Assembly: GCF_000969985.1 (NCBI RefSeq)
Contig: NZ_CP009526.1
Location: 2,294,001 to 2,358,000, forward strand
Direction: 5' to 3'
Source of the DNA: Methanosarcina barkeri str. Wiesmoor
GTDB lineage: Archaea; Halobacteriota; Methanosarcinia; Methanosarcinales; Methanosarcinaceae
DNA length: 64,000 bases
This document shows, piece by piece, positions 1-8,831 of the stretch; positions within the stretch are counted from its first letter, which is position 1; each line of letters begins with the position of its first letter. Below the pieces are notes generated by a model that worked only from the letters and a program-made list of their open reading frames with translations, was not told the origin of the DNA and did not search any database. Made by a program: the position numbers and the translations under genes.

Positions 1-306
1 GTACAGATACTGTTCAAGTTCTGTCAGGTTCATTGGCTTTTCAAACCTATGGATTTCGTCAGTTTCAAAATAGGTAACCGTGGCAAATGGAGTGGTCATA
101 TTTTCAGAAACAGGATATGTAATCCCATCACTTTTCACCTGGTAATAATTCCCATCAAGAGCCAGCATTTCTTCATCAAGATTATCAAGTGTTCCAATTC
201 CGAAATCTCCATGAGTTTCAAGTGCTCCAATAGAAAAGTTTCCTTCATAAACGCCCTGGAGCAAAGCATCAATTGGTGGATACTCAATGAAAGAAGCCGC
301 ACAAAA
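1..306 (-). CDS. alpha-acetolactate decarboxylase, partial (runs off window start; 5' end apparently truncated)
   Basis: The minus-strand frame is open from 306 to the window edge and reads as the N-terminal core of alpha-acetolactate decarboxylase (EC 4.1.1.5), which converts acetolactate to acetoin. Recognisable family motifs are ALLQGVYEG, HGDFGIGTLDNLD, ALDGNYYQVKSDG and TTPFATVTYFE. The rest lies outside the window. A TAA at 307-309 closes the frame only about ten codons upstream of the conserved core. The only start-like codon is a TTG (262-264) inside that core, so the N-terminus, often a signal or lipoprotein segment in archaeal members, seems lost. It may be a 5'-truncated gene. The family assignment is strong; functionality is uncertain. 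Confidence 0.75.
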
Positions 307-312
307 TTATGA

Positions 313-624
313 CGGAACTCATGCTCTTGAGTCCTATATTGTGTCTGACTTATGGTTTTACAAAAAAATCAGCACACTAAAATCAACACACTATTTTTTG
401 TTATTAGGGACAAATTACGGTTTTTTGGTATATATGAATGACAATGAGTGACAGATCATCTATTGCTGTTACTTATTGCTGTTACTTATTGTTGTTACTT
501 CTATATCTTTTGGTACTTGATTACCTCTAATCGGAGGATTATCGGGATGTAGTGACTAGAATTTCTAATTATAGTTTCCTCAAAAATATTATTTGATTAA
601 AATTATATATATCTTATATATATT
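313..624. other. intergenic, AT-rich, no gene seen
   Basis: No coding frame with family resemblance was seen. It contains a short direct repeat (gctgttacttattg, about 472-498) and a strongly AT-rich stretch (595-640) that could hold a promoter for the carboxypeptidase gene. Confidence 0.5.
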
Positions 625-641
625 ATGGGGGTATTTAAATA
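625..641 (+). promoter_or_regulatory. possible Shine-Dalgarno preceding an ATA codon for the carboxypeptidase
   Basis: A GGGGG run (627-631) lies 7 nt before ATA at 639-641. From this ATA the frame is open into the carboxypeptidase, and the extra residues align with the N-terminus of the paralog at 2386-2643. An ATG at 625 is out of frame and meets TAA after five codons. This suggests the true start was here and its codon is ATA or mutated. Confidence 0.35.
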
Positions 642-737
642 ACAGTATATTCGGTCCAAATAATTGCTAGGACCCTTAAAGAGTTAAGGGCGCTGGAGAA
701 ATTTGATCTTGATTTAAAATATCGTGCTGCACAACAG

Positions 738-2045
738 TTGGCGACTGATCGCTTAATGGTTCCTGGTATCTTGACGGATGAGCAGATTCAGCAGGTTGAA
801 ACGGCAGGTTACAATGTAGAAGCCGTTTCCGACCTATCACAAGTAGCTGTGGAACGAGCACAGGAGATTTCACGGGTCAATCGCTTTGCTGAAGCGCGTG
901 GTCTCTCAGCATTCGAAGAGCGTGCGGTAATGGGGTATATGACTGCAGAAGAGATTGAGTCTGCACTTATCAACCTCCAGATCTTGCATCCAGACCTCGT
1001 GACCCTGATTGAACTTCCAAACCATACCTGGGAAAATCGGATATCTCATGCTGTTCGTGTACGTGCCGGGGAGAACGAGAACCGGATTGGTGTATTATTT
1101 ACCGGTAGTATGCATGCAAGGGAGTGGGGAGGTTCGGATATCTGCATGTCTTTCCTCGTCAACTTCATCAATGCCTACCGTGCCAATAAAGGGGTGACCT
1201 TTGGTGGAAAGAGTTTCACTGCAGCTCAGATCTGCACAATTCTTGAAAACATCGATCTCTTTGTATTCCCTGATGTAAACCCGGATGGTAAGAACTACAG
1301 CCAGACTAACGATCCAATTTCTAATGAGCAGGGATTCTGGTGGCGCAAAAACCGCAACCCAAATACCTCTGTAGATCCTTCAAATCCTGGCGTGGACCTA
1401 AATCGGAATTTTGATTTTCTGTGGGATAGCGGGATTGGAACATCTTCCGCACCATCCAGTCCCATATATAAAGGAGTAAGTCCGTTTTCCGAGCCAGAGA
1501 CTCGCAATGTTCGCCATTTGTTCGACACCTATCAGAACATTGGTTACTTCGTGGATATACACAGCTACAGCGAACTTATATTGTATAGCTGGGGAGATGA
1601 CGAGAACCAGACGACAGATCCCGAACAGAACTTCATGAATTCTGTATATGATGGGAAGCGTGGGACTCTAGATGACACACTTTATAAAGAGTTCATCTCC
1701 CCCCAGGATCAGGACAAACTTGTAAGCCTTGCTAACAGTATGAACGAATCACTGGCTACTGTCCGTGGAAATCACTACAAAGTTCAACAGGCTGTGGGGC
1801 TTTATCCGACATCAGCAACATCAGATGACTATGCATTTAGCCGTCATATAGTGAATAACTTGAACAATAAAGTATACGGTTACACAATCGAGTTTGGGAA
1901 TATGTTTGTTCAGTCTTTTAGCGAGATGAGAAACATCATCAAAGATGTCTGCGCTGCAATGGGTGAACTCTGTTGGGCCATAAGCAATGACGTTGAAATG
2001 CAAAAGAAGACAGTTGAAAAGGGTGCTATGATAGGGGCACGATAA
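738..2045 (+). CDS. M14-family zinc carboxypeptidase
   Basis: A metallocarboxypeptidase of family M14, expected to release C-terminal residues from peptides. Zinc-binding and catalytic motifs are present: the HxxE site in MHAREWGG (about residue 127), NPDG, RKNRNPN, VDLNRNF, the third zinc ligand His in VDIHSYSELILYSWG, and the catalytic Glu in YTIEFGN. Length fits the family. The coordinates use the first conventional start (TTG 738). However, the frame is open back to 639, and the extra 33 codons align with the orphan N-terminal-domain paralog at 2386, so the natural protein probably begins near 639. No signal peptide is visible in either version. An N-terminal propeptide-like module precedes the catalytic domain. 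It stands alone on this strand. Confidence 0.85.
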   Translation: MATDRLMVPGILTDEQIQQVETAGYNVEAVSDLSQVAVERAQEISRVNRFAEARGLSAFEERAVMGYMTAEEIESALINLQILHPDLVTLIELPNHTWENRISHAVRVRAGENENRIGVLFTGSMHAREWGGSDICMSFLVNFINAYRANKGVTFGGKSFTAAQICTILENIDLFVFPDVNPDGKNYSQTNDPISNEQGFWWRKNRNPNTSVDPSNPGVDLNRNFDFLWDSGIGTSSAPSSPIYKGVSPFSEPETRNVRHLFDTYQNIGYFVDIHSYSELILYSWGDDENQTTDPEQNFMNSVYDGKRGTLDDTLYKEFISPQDQDKLVSLANSMNESLATVRGNHYKVQQAVGLYPTSATSDDYAFSRHIVNNLNNKVYGYTIEFGNMFVQSFSEMRNIIKDVCAAMGELCWAISNDVEMQKKTVEKGAMIGAR

Positions 2046-2180
2046 CAAATCATAAAATAACATATATAGCCATAAAAACCGAGTTTATTTTATAGAAGCT
2101 CGTAATCTAAAGAGTGTCTACACTCCGCTAATTGACCCTTAATCAATGTCTCTGAGTTACTCTGGAAGATAAGTCTTTTT

Positions 2181-2207
2181 TCTCCCTTTGTATTTAAGCA
2201 AGGGAGA
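2181..2207. terminator. stem-loop downstream of the carboxypeptidase
   Basis: A perfect 8-bp inverted repeat (TCTCCCTT 2181-2188, AAGGGAGA 2200-2207) has an 11-nt loop and is preceded by a T-run. It lies 135 nt past the stop codon. It could be a terminator or processing hairpin, but archaeal terminators usually need only T-runs, so this is tentative. Confidence 0.25.
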
Positions 2208-2385
2208 ATAAATTTTCACTCGGAGCTAGTAGACAAACAGATGATAACTAAGATTGTAATACCACATCTTTCTCTATATGAGATAGGTATGAAGCTTAAG
2301 GTGATCATAAGACAAGCATGAATATTGCTTATTAGCAGTAATATCGTCATCGGGATAATCACCGTTGAGTGGTGGACTGAATTTT

Positions 2386-2643
2386 ATGGGTAATTATATT
2401 GTGAGAATTCGTACCAGCACATGGGATCTGCTTCGTGATCTTCAACGATTGCACGACCTTGACGTCTTTGGCAAAACTGCAAAGAAGCTTGATGAACATT
2501 TATTTGAGATCGAGGGGCTATTATCTGAAGAGCAGATTGAAAATCTTTCCAAGAAAAAATACCAGATAGAGGTTATTGCTGATGCTGAAGAAATAGCAAA
2601 AGAGCGCTTGAAGGATGTGCAACGTGATCATCAAAATGATTAA
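2386..2643 (+). CDS. orphan N-terminal domain paralog of the M14 carboxypeptidase
   Basis: An 85-residue protein that aligns along its length with the N-terminus of the neighbouring carboxypeptidase. Examples are the pattern L-x-x-L-x-x-L-x-x-x-D-L-D, then GLLSEEQI here against GILTDEQI there, then KKYQIEVIADAEEIAKER against AGYNVEAVSDLSQVAVER. The catalytic domain is missing: the frame stops at 2643 and no M14 motifs follow. ATG 2386 is preferred because GGTGGA lies upstream; the frame extends to TTG 2365. It may be a free-standing propeptide-like regulator or the surviving 5' part of a duplicated gene. Confidence 0.6.
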   Translation: MGNYIVRIRTSTWDLLRDLQRLHDLDVFGKTAKKLDEHLFEIEGLLSEEQIENLSKKKYQIEVIADAEEIAKERLKDVQRDHQND

Positions 2644-3633
2644 CCGTTGAAAATTTCATACTGGTCAAGCTATTATGATCGCGAGACCAACTTTGATAAA
2701 AACCTAAATAAAAACAAAATGAGACGAGGAAGATCTCAAAATGATTTACCTTCCTTCTCAGTTAAGGTCATCTCTCCCGCTTCATCACCATTCTCCTATT
2801 CTGTTAGTAGCATTTGTCTCCAGCTGGGATAGCTGCTCATGGGATAGCTGTTCATATTTGTTTTCCTTGAGATCGGCTCCCACCTTAGCAAGCAGCTCCT
2901 TACGACTTAACTTATTCTCGCTTTTGATAATGTTCTGGCACAGGTAGTAAGTAAAAACTCCGTGCTAGTTCCCATCTACAGGTATCTGCACTGGTTTGAA
3001 ACGATACGCAGCCCAAAGTAATAGTGTGCTCATTCCTTTCTCTATCAGTGATACGGCCATACTTCTGAATGAGCGTACCTTTACCTTTTCGAAAGACTCC
3101 ATGGAAGGTGACGATAATAGTCTGGGCTTGCGACTCAGCAAGAGATCTATCCCTTTTATATTTGTCCCGGGGCGGCAAGTATCAAAGAAACACTTCAGAG
3201 ACGCAGTCTCAGGTAGCTGGATGAAAAGATCATATCGTTCATAGTTATGATTTGATCAGGATTCCATACAAGTTTTTAGAAACTTTTCTTAGAAACTATA
3301 TCTTCCTTTATATCTCCCTTTGGGGTCAGAAGTCGGGTAAAATGCTTCATCTGCGAGATCTGGATCATTTTGTGTAGATCAGAGACTTTAAGGTCAGAAT
3401 AAGTTTTTTAATTTTCTTTTTCGTTGAAAAATTTTCTTCTTTGTCAGAAACTTTTACTGTTCTATGCAGGAGCAACCGGATGAAAAATATCTAGATCTTT
3501 TATCTTATTTTTGAAAATCAGCCATCTGAGTTCCTTAAATATAAATAACGCGCAATTTAACATTAAATATCAGAAATTCCATAATAAACCCAGGTGAAAT
3601 CAGTATATTGATCAGGATTTATGATGAAAGCTT
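2644..3633. other. intergenic region without a supported gene
   Basis: Several overlapping frames of 60-90 codons occur on both strands around 2900-3245, but none shows a recognisable family, a ribosome-binding site or a consistent frame. It may hold a decayed gene on the minus strand (about 2912-3240), where two frames each give plausible protein-like text. Nothing firm can be called. Confidence 0.4.
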
Positions 3634-4113
3634 ATGATAAAAGCAGGCGGTTTTTTTTTCTATATGAAAAAACGCTGTATTGTCGGTGCTGTTATTTTAC
3701 TCAAAGAGTTGCCTTACATGGTCACGGTTTCTCACCTATTCAAGGGGGAAGGAGACTCTCTGATAGTTGATGGAATGAGACTTACTGTTACGAGGATTTT
3801 AAAAAATTATGATTTAGCCCTGATAAAGCTTCCTTCCGAATGTATTGTTGAAATTACCGATCTTGGCAGTGCAGCTGAACTGGAGGAAGCTTTTCTTGTC
3901 AATGATATCCATGTTATCCGGTGCAGGGTAATTAATGCCGGAGCTTCACTGCTTTACCTGGGTTTTCGATGCCTTGAGATGCCTGAACCTGGAGATAGTG
4001 GTTCCCCTATCCTGCAGGCAGGGAAAGTAATTGGGATCATATCTTCAGTGATGCTGGACAATTGCATGGGAGTTGCAATCTCTTCCGGTGTTCTCCGTAG
4101 CCTGGACAGATAA
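3634..4113 (+). CDS. small trypsin-like serine peptidase domain protein
   Basis: The 159-residue product carries a complete chymotrypsin-fold triad pattern: His in TVSHLF (about residue 33), Asp in NYDLALIKL (about 61) and the nucleophile Ser in PGDSGSPI (about 130). The order and approximate spacing fit a minimal trypsin-like (S1/S1C-like) domain. No PDZ domain, signal peptide or lipobox is visible, so it may act in the cytoplasm, or the start may be misread. The start is ambiguous: ATG 3634, an internal ATG at 3664, or an ATG at 3622 in another frame. A run of nine T residues (about 3651-3659) separates these frames, so a sequencing or slippage frameshift is possible. The function is unknown beyond the fold. 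Confidence 0.65.
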   Translation: MIKAGGFFFYMKKRCIVGAVILLKELPYMVTVSHLFKGEGDSLIVDGMRLTVTRILKNYDLALIKLPSECIVEITDLGSAAELEEAFLVNDIHVIRCRVINAGASLLYLGFRCLEMPEPGDSGSPILQAGKVIGIISSVMLDNCMGVAISSGVLRSLDR

Positions 4114-4253
4114 GCAGGATTAAGAAGAATGGCCGGGATTAAGAGAAATCGATCTTATAAGCTGTCTTAAAATTAAATACTACATCATTGGCCATCGGTT
4201 AATGATTCGTTCCCTTTTCATGTTACTCTTTTTGAATCCAGTTCTTTCATTTT

Positions 4254-4765
4254 TTACTCAAACCATTCATCTCTAAATCTTTCTATTTTTACAAACGGAT
4301 CTAATGCCTGACTTTCATACACACTCATTATAGTTTCAAAAGTCCTCCGAATCCCATATCTGTGCAAAATTACTGTCAACAAATCTGATGCATTCTCTGC
4401 AAATACTGTACTCCAACGTAACTGCGTATATCTAGCCATTTTTTCAGGGTGAGTTGTTGAGTTTCTTACAAGAGAATAAATTCTTCTGCTAATGATCAGT
4501 GTCAATATTGCTGTCCAGATTAGAGCTTCAATTACCTGTACATTCTTTGTCTCAAGAATGTCCAGTGCATACTTGCTTTTCAACTCCTTAAACAGAAATT
4601 CTATGTCCCATATTGACCCATATAAGTTTGCAATGTCTTTTGCATTAAAAAGATCTTTCCGATGTTTGTAATATAAATGTGGTGCTTTTCATCCTCGTCA
4701 TTATAGACTGCAACAAAACGTACAATCATCTCATCCTGTTTTTTCTTACCTTTATGAGTTTAGAT
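4254..4765 (-). pseudogene. IS4-type transposase, 3' fragment, frameshifted
   Basis: Reading the minus strand from about 4765, the translated text contains QDEMIVRFVAVYNDEDEKH, then (after a one-base shift near 4640-4650) KDIANLYGSIWDIEFLFKEL, and a C-terminal segment ending at 4254. This is the end of a DDE transposase of the IS4 superfamily. The YREK signature is recognisable as Y-G-S-I-W-D-I-E with the conserved Arg replaced by Ile. The N-terminal half with two of the catalytic acids is absent. With the frameshift and the lost Arg, the element is dead. Confidence 0.7.
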
Positions 4766-4841
4766 TAACCCAGATCCAGAGGTAGCAGAGCGATTATCCA
4801 TTAAGTTTGATAAGTTGTTTTCTACCAAAACAGGATATTAA

Positions 4842-5159
4842 CATCTGGATGAAAGAATCGCTAAGATGAAAGAGAACAAGGAACAGCTGTTAAAGATACT
4901 GGTTTTGCCAGAAGTTCCGCTGCATAACAATGCAGCGGAACTGGCGGCGAGAGCAAAGGTCAGAAAAAGAGATGTAAGCCTTCAAACCATAACATAGGAG
5001 GGAACAAAGGCAAATGACACATTTATGATGATTGTTCAGACAGCAAAGAAACTGGAGGTAAGCGCATATCGGTACATATGTGATAGAGTAGCCAACAAAT
5101 TTGAGATGCAATCTTTGGCCCAACTCATCAGAGAAAAAAGTTCATTGAGTGAAAATTGA
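4842..5159 (+). pseudogene. transposase C-terminal remnant (IS66-like) with an in-frame TAG
   Basis: The frame 4842-5159 is open except for one TAG at 4995-4997. It reads LVLPEVPLHNNAAELAAR, KVRKRDVSL, then after the stop EGTKANDTFMMIVQTAKKL and SAYRYICDRV. The HNNAAE motif and the following GTK...TAKKL pattern are characteristic of the C-terminal catalytic part of IS66-like DDE transposases. The 5' two-thirds is missing. TAG can encode pyrrolysine in Methanosarcina, but the upstream truncation points to a relic. It abuts the IS4 remnant, so this is a small insertion-sequence graveyard. Confidence 0.6.
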
Positions 5160-5984
5160 AAGTGAGAGATTTCCACTCAATTCGAAGAGGATACAATGCA
5201 CTTATAAGTATAGTCTTATAAACAAGTATATCTTTCCTTTTAAGAAGCACCAGCCTGGATGAGTTTCAAACTATTAACATACTGAGTAAAATAGGAAATT
5301 TTGAATTCTAATTTGAACGCGAAAACACCTAAAATTCCTCACCTGCTGCACATACAGATAAAGAATTTAGGAGTTATGCGTTCAATTCACAGATTTAGGA
5401 GGCTTTTCTATTTTTGTCTGTTCGCTTAGACATAGATACATATGATGAACTTATATTTAATACTTTTCATTATGTTTGTCATATTTGATGTTATTTAATT
5501 AAAAACTTGTATTACTAACATTAGGTCAAGATTCAGGAAAGAAATACCTTAACTTTTACAATACCTGAAAAATATGAGTCGATGAGAAAGGAATAATTAG
5601 TACAAGGCTTAGGACTTAAAAATAAAGGATACAGTAGTTCACCTGTATTCGGGTAACTATAGTCAAATACCAAAATTTCTTCACCGATCTGGAGTGAAAG
5701 GTTAACCAGAAGTAAAAGGTTAGCCACGGAAAGCACGGAAAACACAGAATAAAGAAAATGGTAAAGGAAATAGGGGCACAATTTTTCCGTGCTTTCCGTG
5801 TCTTCCGTGCTTACAAAGTAAGTACAATTGCCTACATTAGAATACCTACATTAGGAACTATAATTTTACGTACAGTTTCGAACACCACTTGCGGCAACTT
5901 TTCCGGCATAGCTCGAAAATGTTCGAATAACAAATAGTATTTTTCAGACAGTTTTTCTGTTTTATTTTAAAATTCCGGTTTCAA
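5160..5984. other. intergenic region
   Basis: No supported gene. Apart from the inverted repeat at 5725-5800 it holds only AT-rich sequence. Confidence 0.5.
5725..5800. repeat. perfect 18-bp inverted repeat (hairpin)
   Basis: CACGGAAAGCACGGAAAA (5725-5742) is the exact reverse complement of 5783-5800, with a 40-nt spacer. Each arm is itself a tandem CACGGAAAG-like repeat, and a further degenerate copy follows at about 5801-5810. It lies between the transposase remnants and the 3' end of the convergent MFS gene. Confidence 0.7.
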
Positions 5985-7283
5985 TTAGATTGATACCTCT
6001 AAATTTTTTTGCTCTTTTTCCATTTTCTCAAAGAAAACGTAATAAAGTACAGTAGCAACTACATATAAAACACAGGTCAGAAGGAAAGGAAGGCGATAGT
6101 AGTTGTGAGCCATCATCAAACCACCTGCATAGGTGCTTAGTCCAACACACGTATAACAGCTCATCCATATCAAGCTATTCACGGTCGCCCTCTGTTCTTC
6201 GCTGACAACCTCCATATTGAAATTGCTCAATACAGGGTTTGACATATTCATTATAGCTGACCTCATGATGTATCCGAAGGCAGCTATTGTAAGTAGGGAT
6301 GTAGATGTGAAAAGCAGAAGAAATGGAATTGAGGAGAGCTGAACCAGGGCTACAACCTTCACTTTCCCTAACCTTTCAGTAAGTATAGGAACAAATAATA
6401 AAGTGAACATCATGACCACCTGGGAAAGGGAAAAGATGAAACCTATCTGCCTGGAACTTGCTCCAAGGACAATGTCGAAATAAACATTAAAATAGGGAAG
6501 AGCCAGCCCCCATCCCATACCTATAAGCCCATTTACCAGAATTAATTTTCGGATAGTTTTTGACCTTAAAGTCGAAAAAAAAGTAGAAAGCAGAGCTGTC
6601 TTTTCCGGCAGGGAGGATTTTTTGTTCTTTATGAATATCAGGGGTAACAGGGAAATTAACACAGCAGCTAAAGATGCATATAGTGAGAGCTGATAAGCTG
6701 CTGGATCTGTGGGATCGATTTTGAGTGAGCTAGTGAAGGTCTGCGGAAGAATACCGCCCGCAAAGTTTCCTATCATGACACCTATGGTGTATAACAGGTA
6801 GTACATCGAAAACAAGTGCATTCTTTCATAACTAGTAGAATTTTCAACCATGAACGTAGATGCTGTAACTATTTTAAGCGATGAAGATACTCCATAAAGA
6901 ATGCTAAAAAAAGCCAGCAGGAATGTTGAGGTAGTGGTGTACAGGACTGCAAAGGAAAACATGAGAAGCAAGCAGGACAATAACAATGTGTTCTTTCTGC
7001 CTGCCTTGTCGCAGAACATGGCCGCAGGGATTGCAAACAGGCCAGTGGATACGGAAACAAGTGAGAGCATGAGTCCCAGAAAGTCCTCTCTGAACCCGAG
7101 CCTTAAGATGTAAAGATTGAAGATCACTTCGTAGATTCCCAGGCTCAAAGAGATGAGGAAAATATATCCTAAGAACAGGCACGCATTTCGACTGAAACTA
7201 TTTAATTTTGTCCTGTATCCGGCAACCGCACTGATGGTTGCGTTAAAAATAAACTTGCTGTTAAGTGATAAGTATTTTTTCAT
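5985..7283 (-). CDS. MFS-family transporter
   Basis: A major facilitator superfamily permease of about 432 residues with around twelve hydrophobic helices in two halves, separated by a charged cytoplasmic loop near the middle (IKNKKSSLPEK). The loop after helix 2 has the MFS A-motif-like pattern DKAGRKNTL. The substrate cannot be read from sequence; export of a small molecule is typical. ATG 7283 (MKKYLSLNSKF) is chosen; the frame extends to ATG 7316 but neither start has a strong Shine-Dalgarno. It is followed upstream by a collapsed ABC transporter on the same strand. Confidence 0.8.
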   Translation of the reverse strand: MKKYLSLNSKFIFNATISAVAGYRTKLNSFSRNACLFLGYIFLISLSLGIYEVIFNLYILRLGFREDFLGLMLSLVSVSTGLFAIPAAMFCDKAGRKNTLLLSCLLLMFSFAVLYTTTSTFLLAFFSILYGVSSSLKIVTASTFMVENSTSYERMHLFSMYYLLYTIGVMIGNFAGGILPQTFTSSLKIDPTDPAAYQLSLYASLAAVLISLLPLIFIKNKKSSLPEKTALLSTFFSTLRSKTIRKLILVNGLIGMGWGLALPYFNVYFDIVLGASSRQIGFIFSLSQVVMMFTLLFVPILTERLGKVKVVALVQLSSIPFLLLFTSTSLLTIAAFGYIMRSAIMNMSNPVLSNFNMEVVSEEQRATVNSLIWMSCYTCVGLSTYAGGLMMAHNYYRLPFLLTCVLYVVATVLYYVFFEKMEKEQKNLEVSI

Positions 7284-7318
7284 AGTAGTTGCTCTGAAGA
7301 AATATCGAATATACAATT

Positions 7319-7540
7319 TCAGTCGATGTACTTTGTTTCTCTAGGGTCAAGCAGGTCCCTTAATTCGTCCCCAGGGTAGTTAAATGCCAGGATTATAAGC
7401 ATGAGAGCAAGTCCGGGAAAGATCTTTATGTAGGGGACAGATCGAATGTATCTTTTTCCTTCATTCAACATGGATCCCAATTCCGGAGTAGGTGGCTGCA
7501 CTCCAAAACCCAGAAAACTGAGGCTTGCGATTGAGAGAAC
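7319..7540 (-). pseudogene. ABC transporter permease (Dpp/Opp/Nik C type), C-terminal fragment
   Basis: The minus strand reads VLSIASLSFLGFGVQPPTP, ELGSMLNEGKRYI and a final DLLDPRE segment, a signature C-terminus of peptide/nickel ABC permeases of the DppC family. The upstream three-quarters of the gene is missing. Its 5' side is joined directly to an ABC ATPase fragment at about 7530-7540, implying a deletion that removed the middle of a transporter operon. Confidence 0.7.
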
Positions 7541-7835
7541 TTCCCGGATTCTGAAGTAACATACCGATTTCTTTACTTTTTAGTTTCCTCACATCCTTTT
7601 TTTCAATTGAATACAGATTTTTTCCACGGTAGAGAATGTTTCCTTTAAGGATTACGTCATCCTGTAACGGTCTCATGATAGAGAGCAAAAGGACGCTTTT
7701 GCCACAACCCTATTCATCTATTGAGCCTACAATTTCGCTTTTAGCAATAGAAAGATCTACGCCGTTTACTGCCTTGGCCAAACCATCTTCAGTAGGAAAA
7801 TCCACATACAACTTGGAAATTGTGAGGAAGTTCAA
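7528..7835 (-). pseudogene. ABC transporter ATPase (Dpp/Opp D type), N-terminal fragment with stop in Walker A
   Basis: From a TTG start at 7835, preceded by an AGGTGA ribosome-binding site, the minus strand reads the N-terminus of an oligopeptide/nickel ABC ATPase: DFPTEDGLAKAVNGVDLSI, then GCGKSVLLLSIMRPL (Walker A), and a Q-loop-like MLLQNPGSSLN. A TAG at 7710-7712 interrupts the Walker A region, and the reading runs out where the permease fragment begins. Signature and Walker B segments are lost. It is clearly non-functional. Confidence 0.7.
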
Positions 7836-8218
7836 CTTAAAATCACCTTTTTTAGAGTAACACTCTTGAAATCGTATGGAATAGACAAGTTGAGTATAGA
7901 CAACGTATTCTGCAATGCTTAAATTCCTATCTGAGTGCCTATCACAGCTACATTATAAATCCATTCAGAAATTAATTTTCAGATAGAATAACATTCTTGC
8001 ACTTACTCTTGTTACCATTTCCACATGCACATATTTTTCGTTATTTCTACTTTTAAGAAGGATTTTATGGCATAAAATGCAGGTTTAATAGGATTAATTA
8101 TTAATTATTCATTTATTATTATGTTGAAAGTATACATAAAATATAACCATTATAAAACTTTCGAAATTATCATGTGCCTGGAGATAACAAGAAAACACTG
8201 TCATGAGAGATTTAGGTT

Positions 8219-8303
8219 AATAAAGAAAATACTTTAATAAAGAAAATACTTTAATAAAGAAAATACTTTAATAAAGAAAATACTTTAATATAGAAAATAT
8301 TCC
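8219..8303. repeat. tandem repeat, 17-bp unit, 4 exact copies plus a degenerate fifth
   Basis: The unit aataaagaaaatacttt occurs at 8219, 8236, 8253 and 8270. A degenerate copy (aatatagaaaatattcc) follows at 8287-8303. It is a non-coding minisatellite. Confidence 0.85.
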
Positions 8304-8433
8304 CATATGAAAACCGAGGTTAGGAAAGACTAGGACTGTGATTCTGTACTCTTTGGGAATACATTTCAGATTCATTCATCATTTTCATCATTCCCAATTA
8401 CGACCACAAAATCCAGAGCAAATGAGGTCACAG

Positions 8434-8457
8434 AATAATAATAATAATAATAATAAT
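8434..8457. repeat. (AAT)8 microsatellite
   Basis: Eight uninterrupted AAT triplets lie in a non-coding region. They give an artificial Asn run if translated. Confidence 0.8.
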
Positions 8458-8473
8458 AGGCGATTTCAAATAA

Positions 8474-8831
8474 TCAAGCTGCCTGCTTTTGGCAGACCTC
8501 TTTATTCTTTTTTTGACTTTCGAATGCGTAAATTCTATAATTGTTAATATATTTAGAAGTATCAAAGCTTTTTATTTCATAAGTCTCAGCAAACTCCTCC
8601 ATTAACAATAACTTTCGGTTAAGATCTTCATTTACCATTAAAGATACTGGTAACAGCTTTTCTTCTATTTTTTCTGTGCTAAGATTTTCGGAATCACTGA
8701 ATTTAATAAGCTTTTTCTCAAGAGCTGTAGAAATATATAGCTATCATAAAGCCATTTAAAAAGACCTGGCTTTCTGTGAGGGCTTGCAACTTTCTTGTAG
8801 CTCGAATAGTAATTTTCTCACAATGTATCAT
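8474..8831 (-). pseudogene. decayed gene of unknown function
   Basis: Two minus-strand frames that look like protein join at about 8730. The first starts at ATG 8831 and reads CEKITIRATRKLQALTESQV, ending at a TGA. The second reads ALEKKLIKFSDSENLSTEKI and continues through MVNEDLNRKLLLMEEFAE to the stop at 8474-8476. A single frameshift would give one protein of about 115 residues with charged helical character. No family is recognised. A downstream ATG in the second frame could still yield a 54-residue peptide. Confidence 0.4.

Larger units (their letters stand above)
7836..8473. other. intergenic region with simple repeats
   Basis: No gene supported. It contains the tandem array at 8219-8303 and an (AAT)8 run at 8434-8457. 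Confidence 0.5.

Noticed and set aside
2912-3244. Overlapping frames on both strands suggesting a transposase or other gene
   Set aside because: More than one frame on the minus strand gives plausible text but none could be tied to a family, so no call was made.
4254-4583. Intact 109-residue hypothetical protein
   Set aside because: It is the in-frame tail of an IS4-type transposase whose upstream part lies in another frame, so it is treated as part of a pseudogene.
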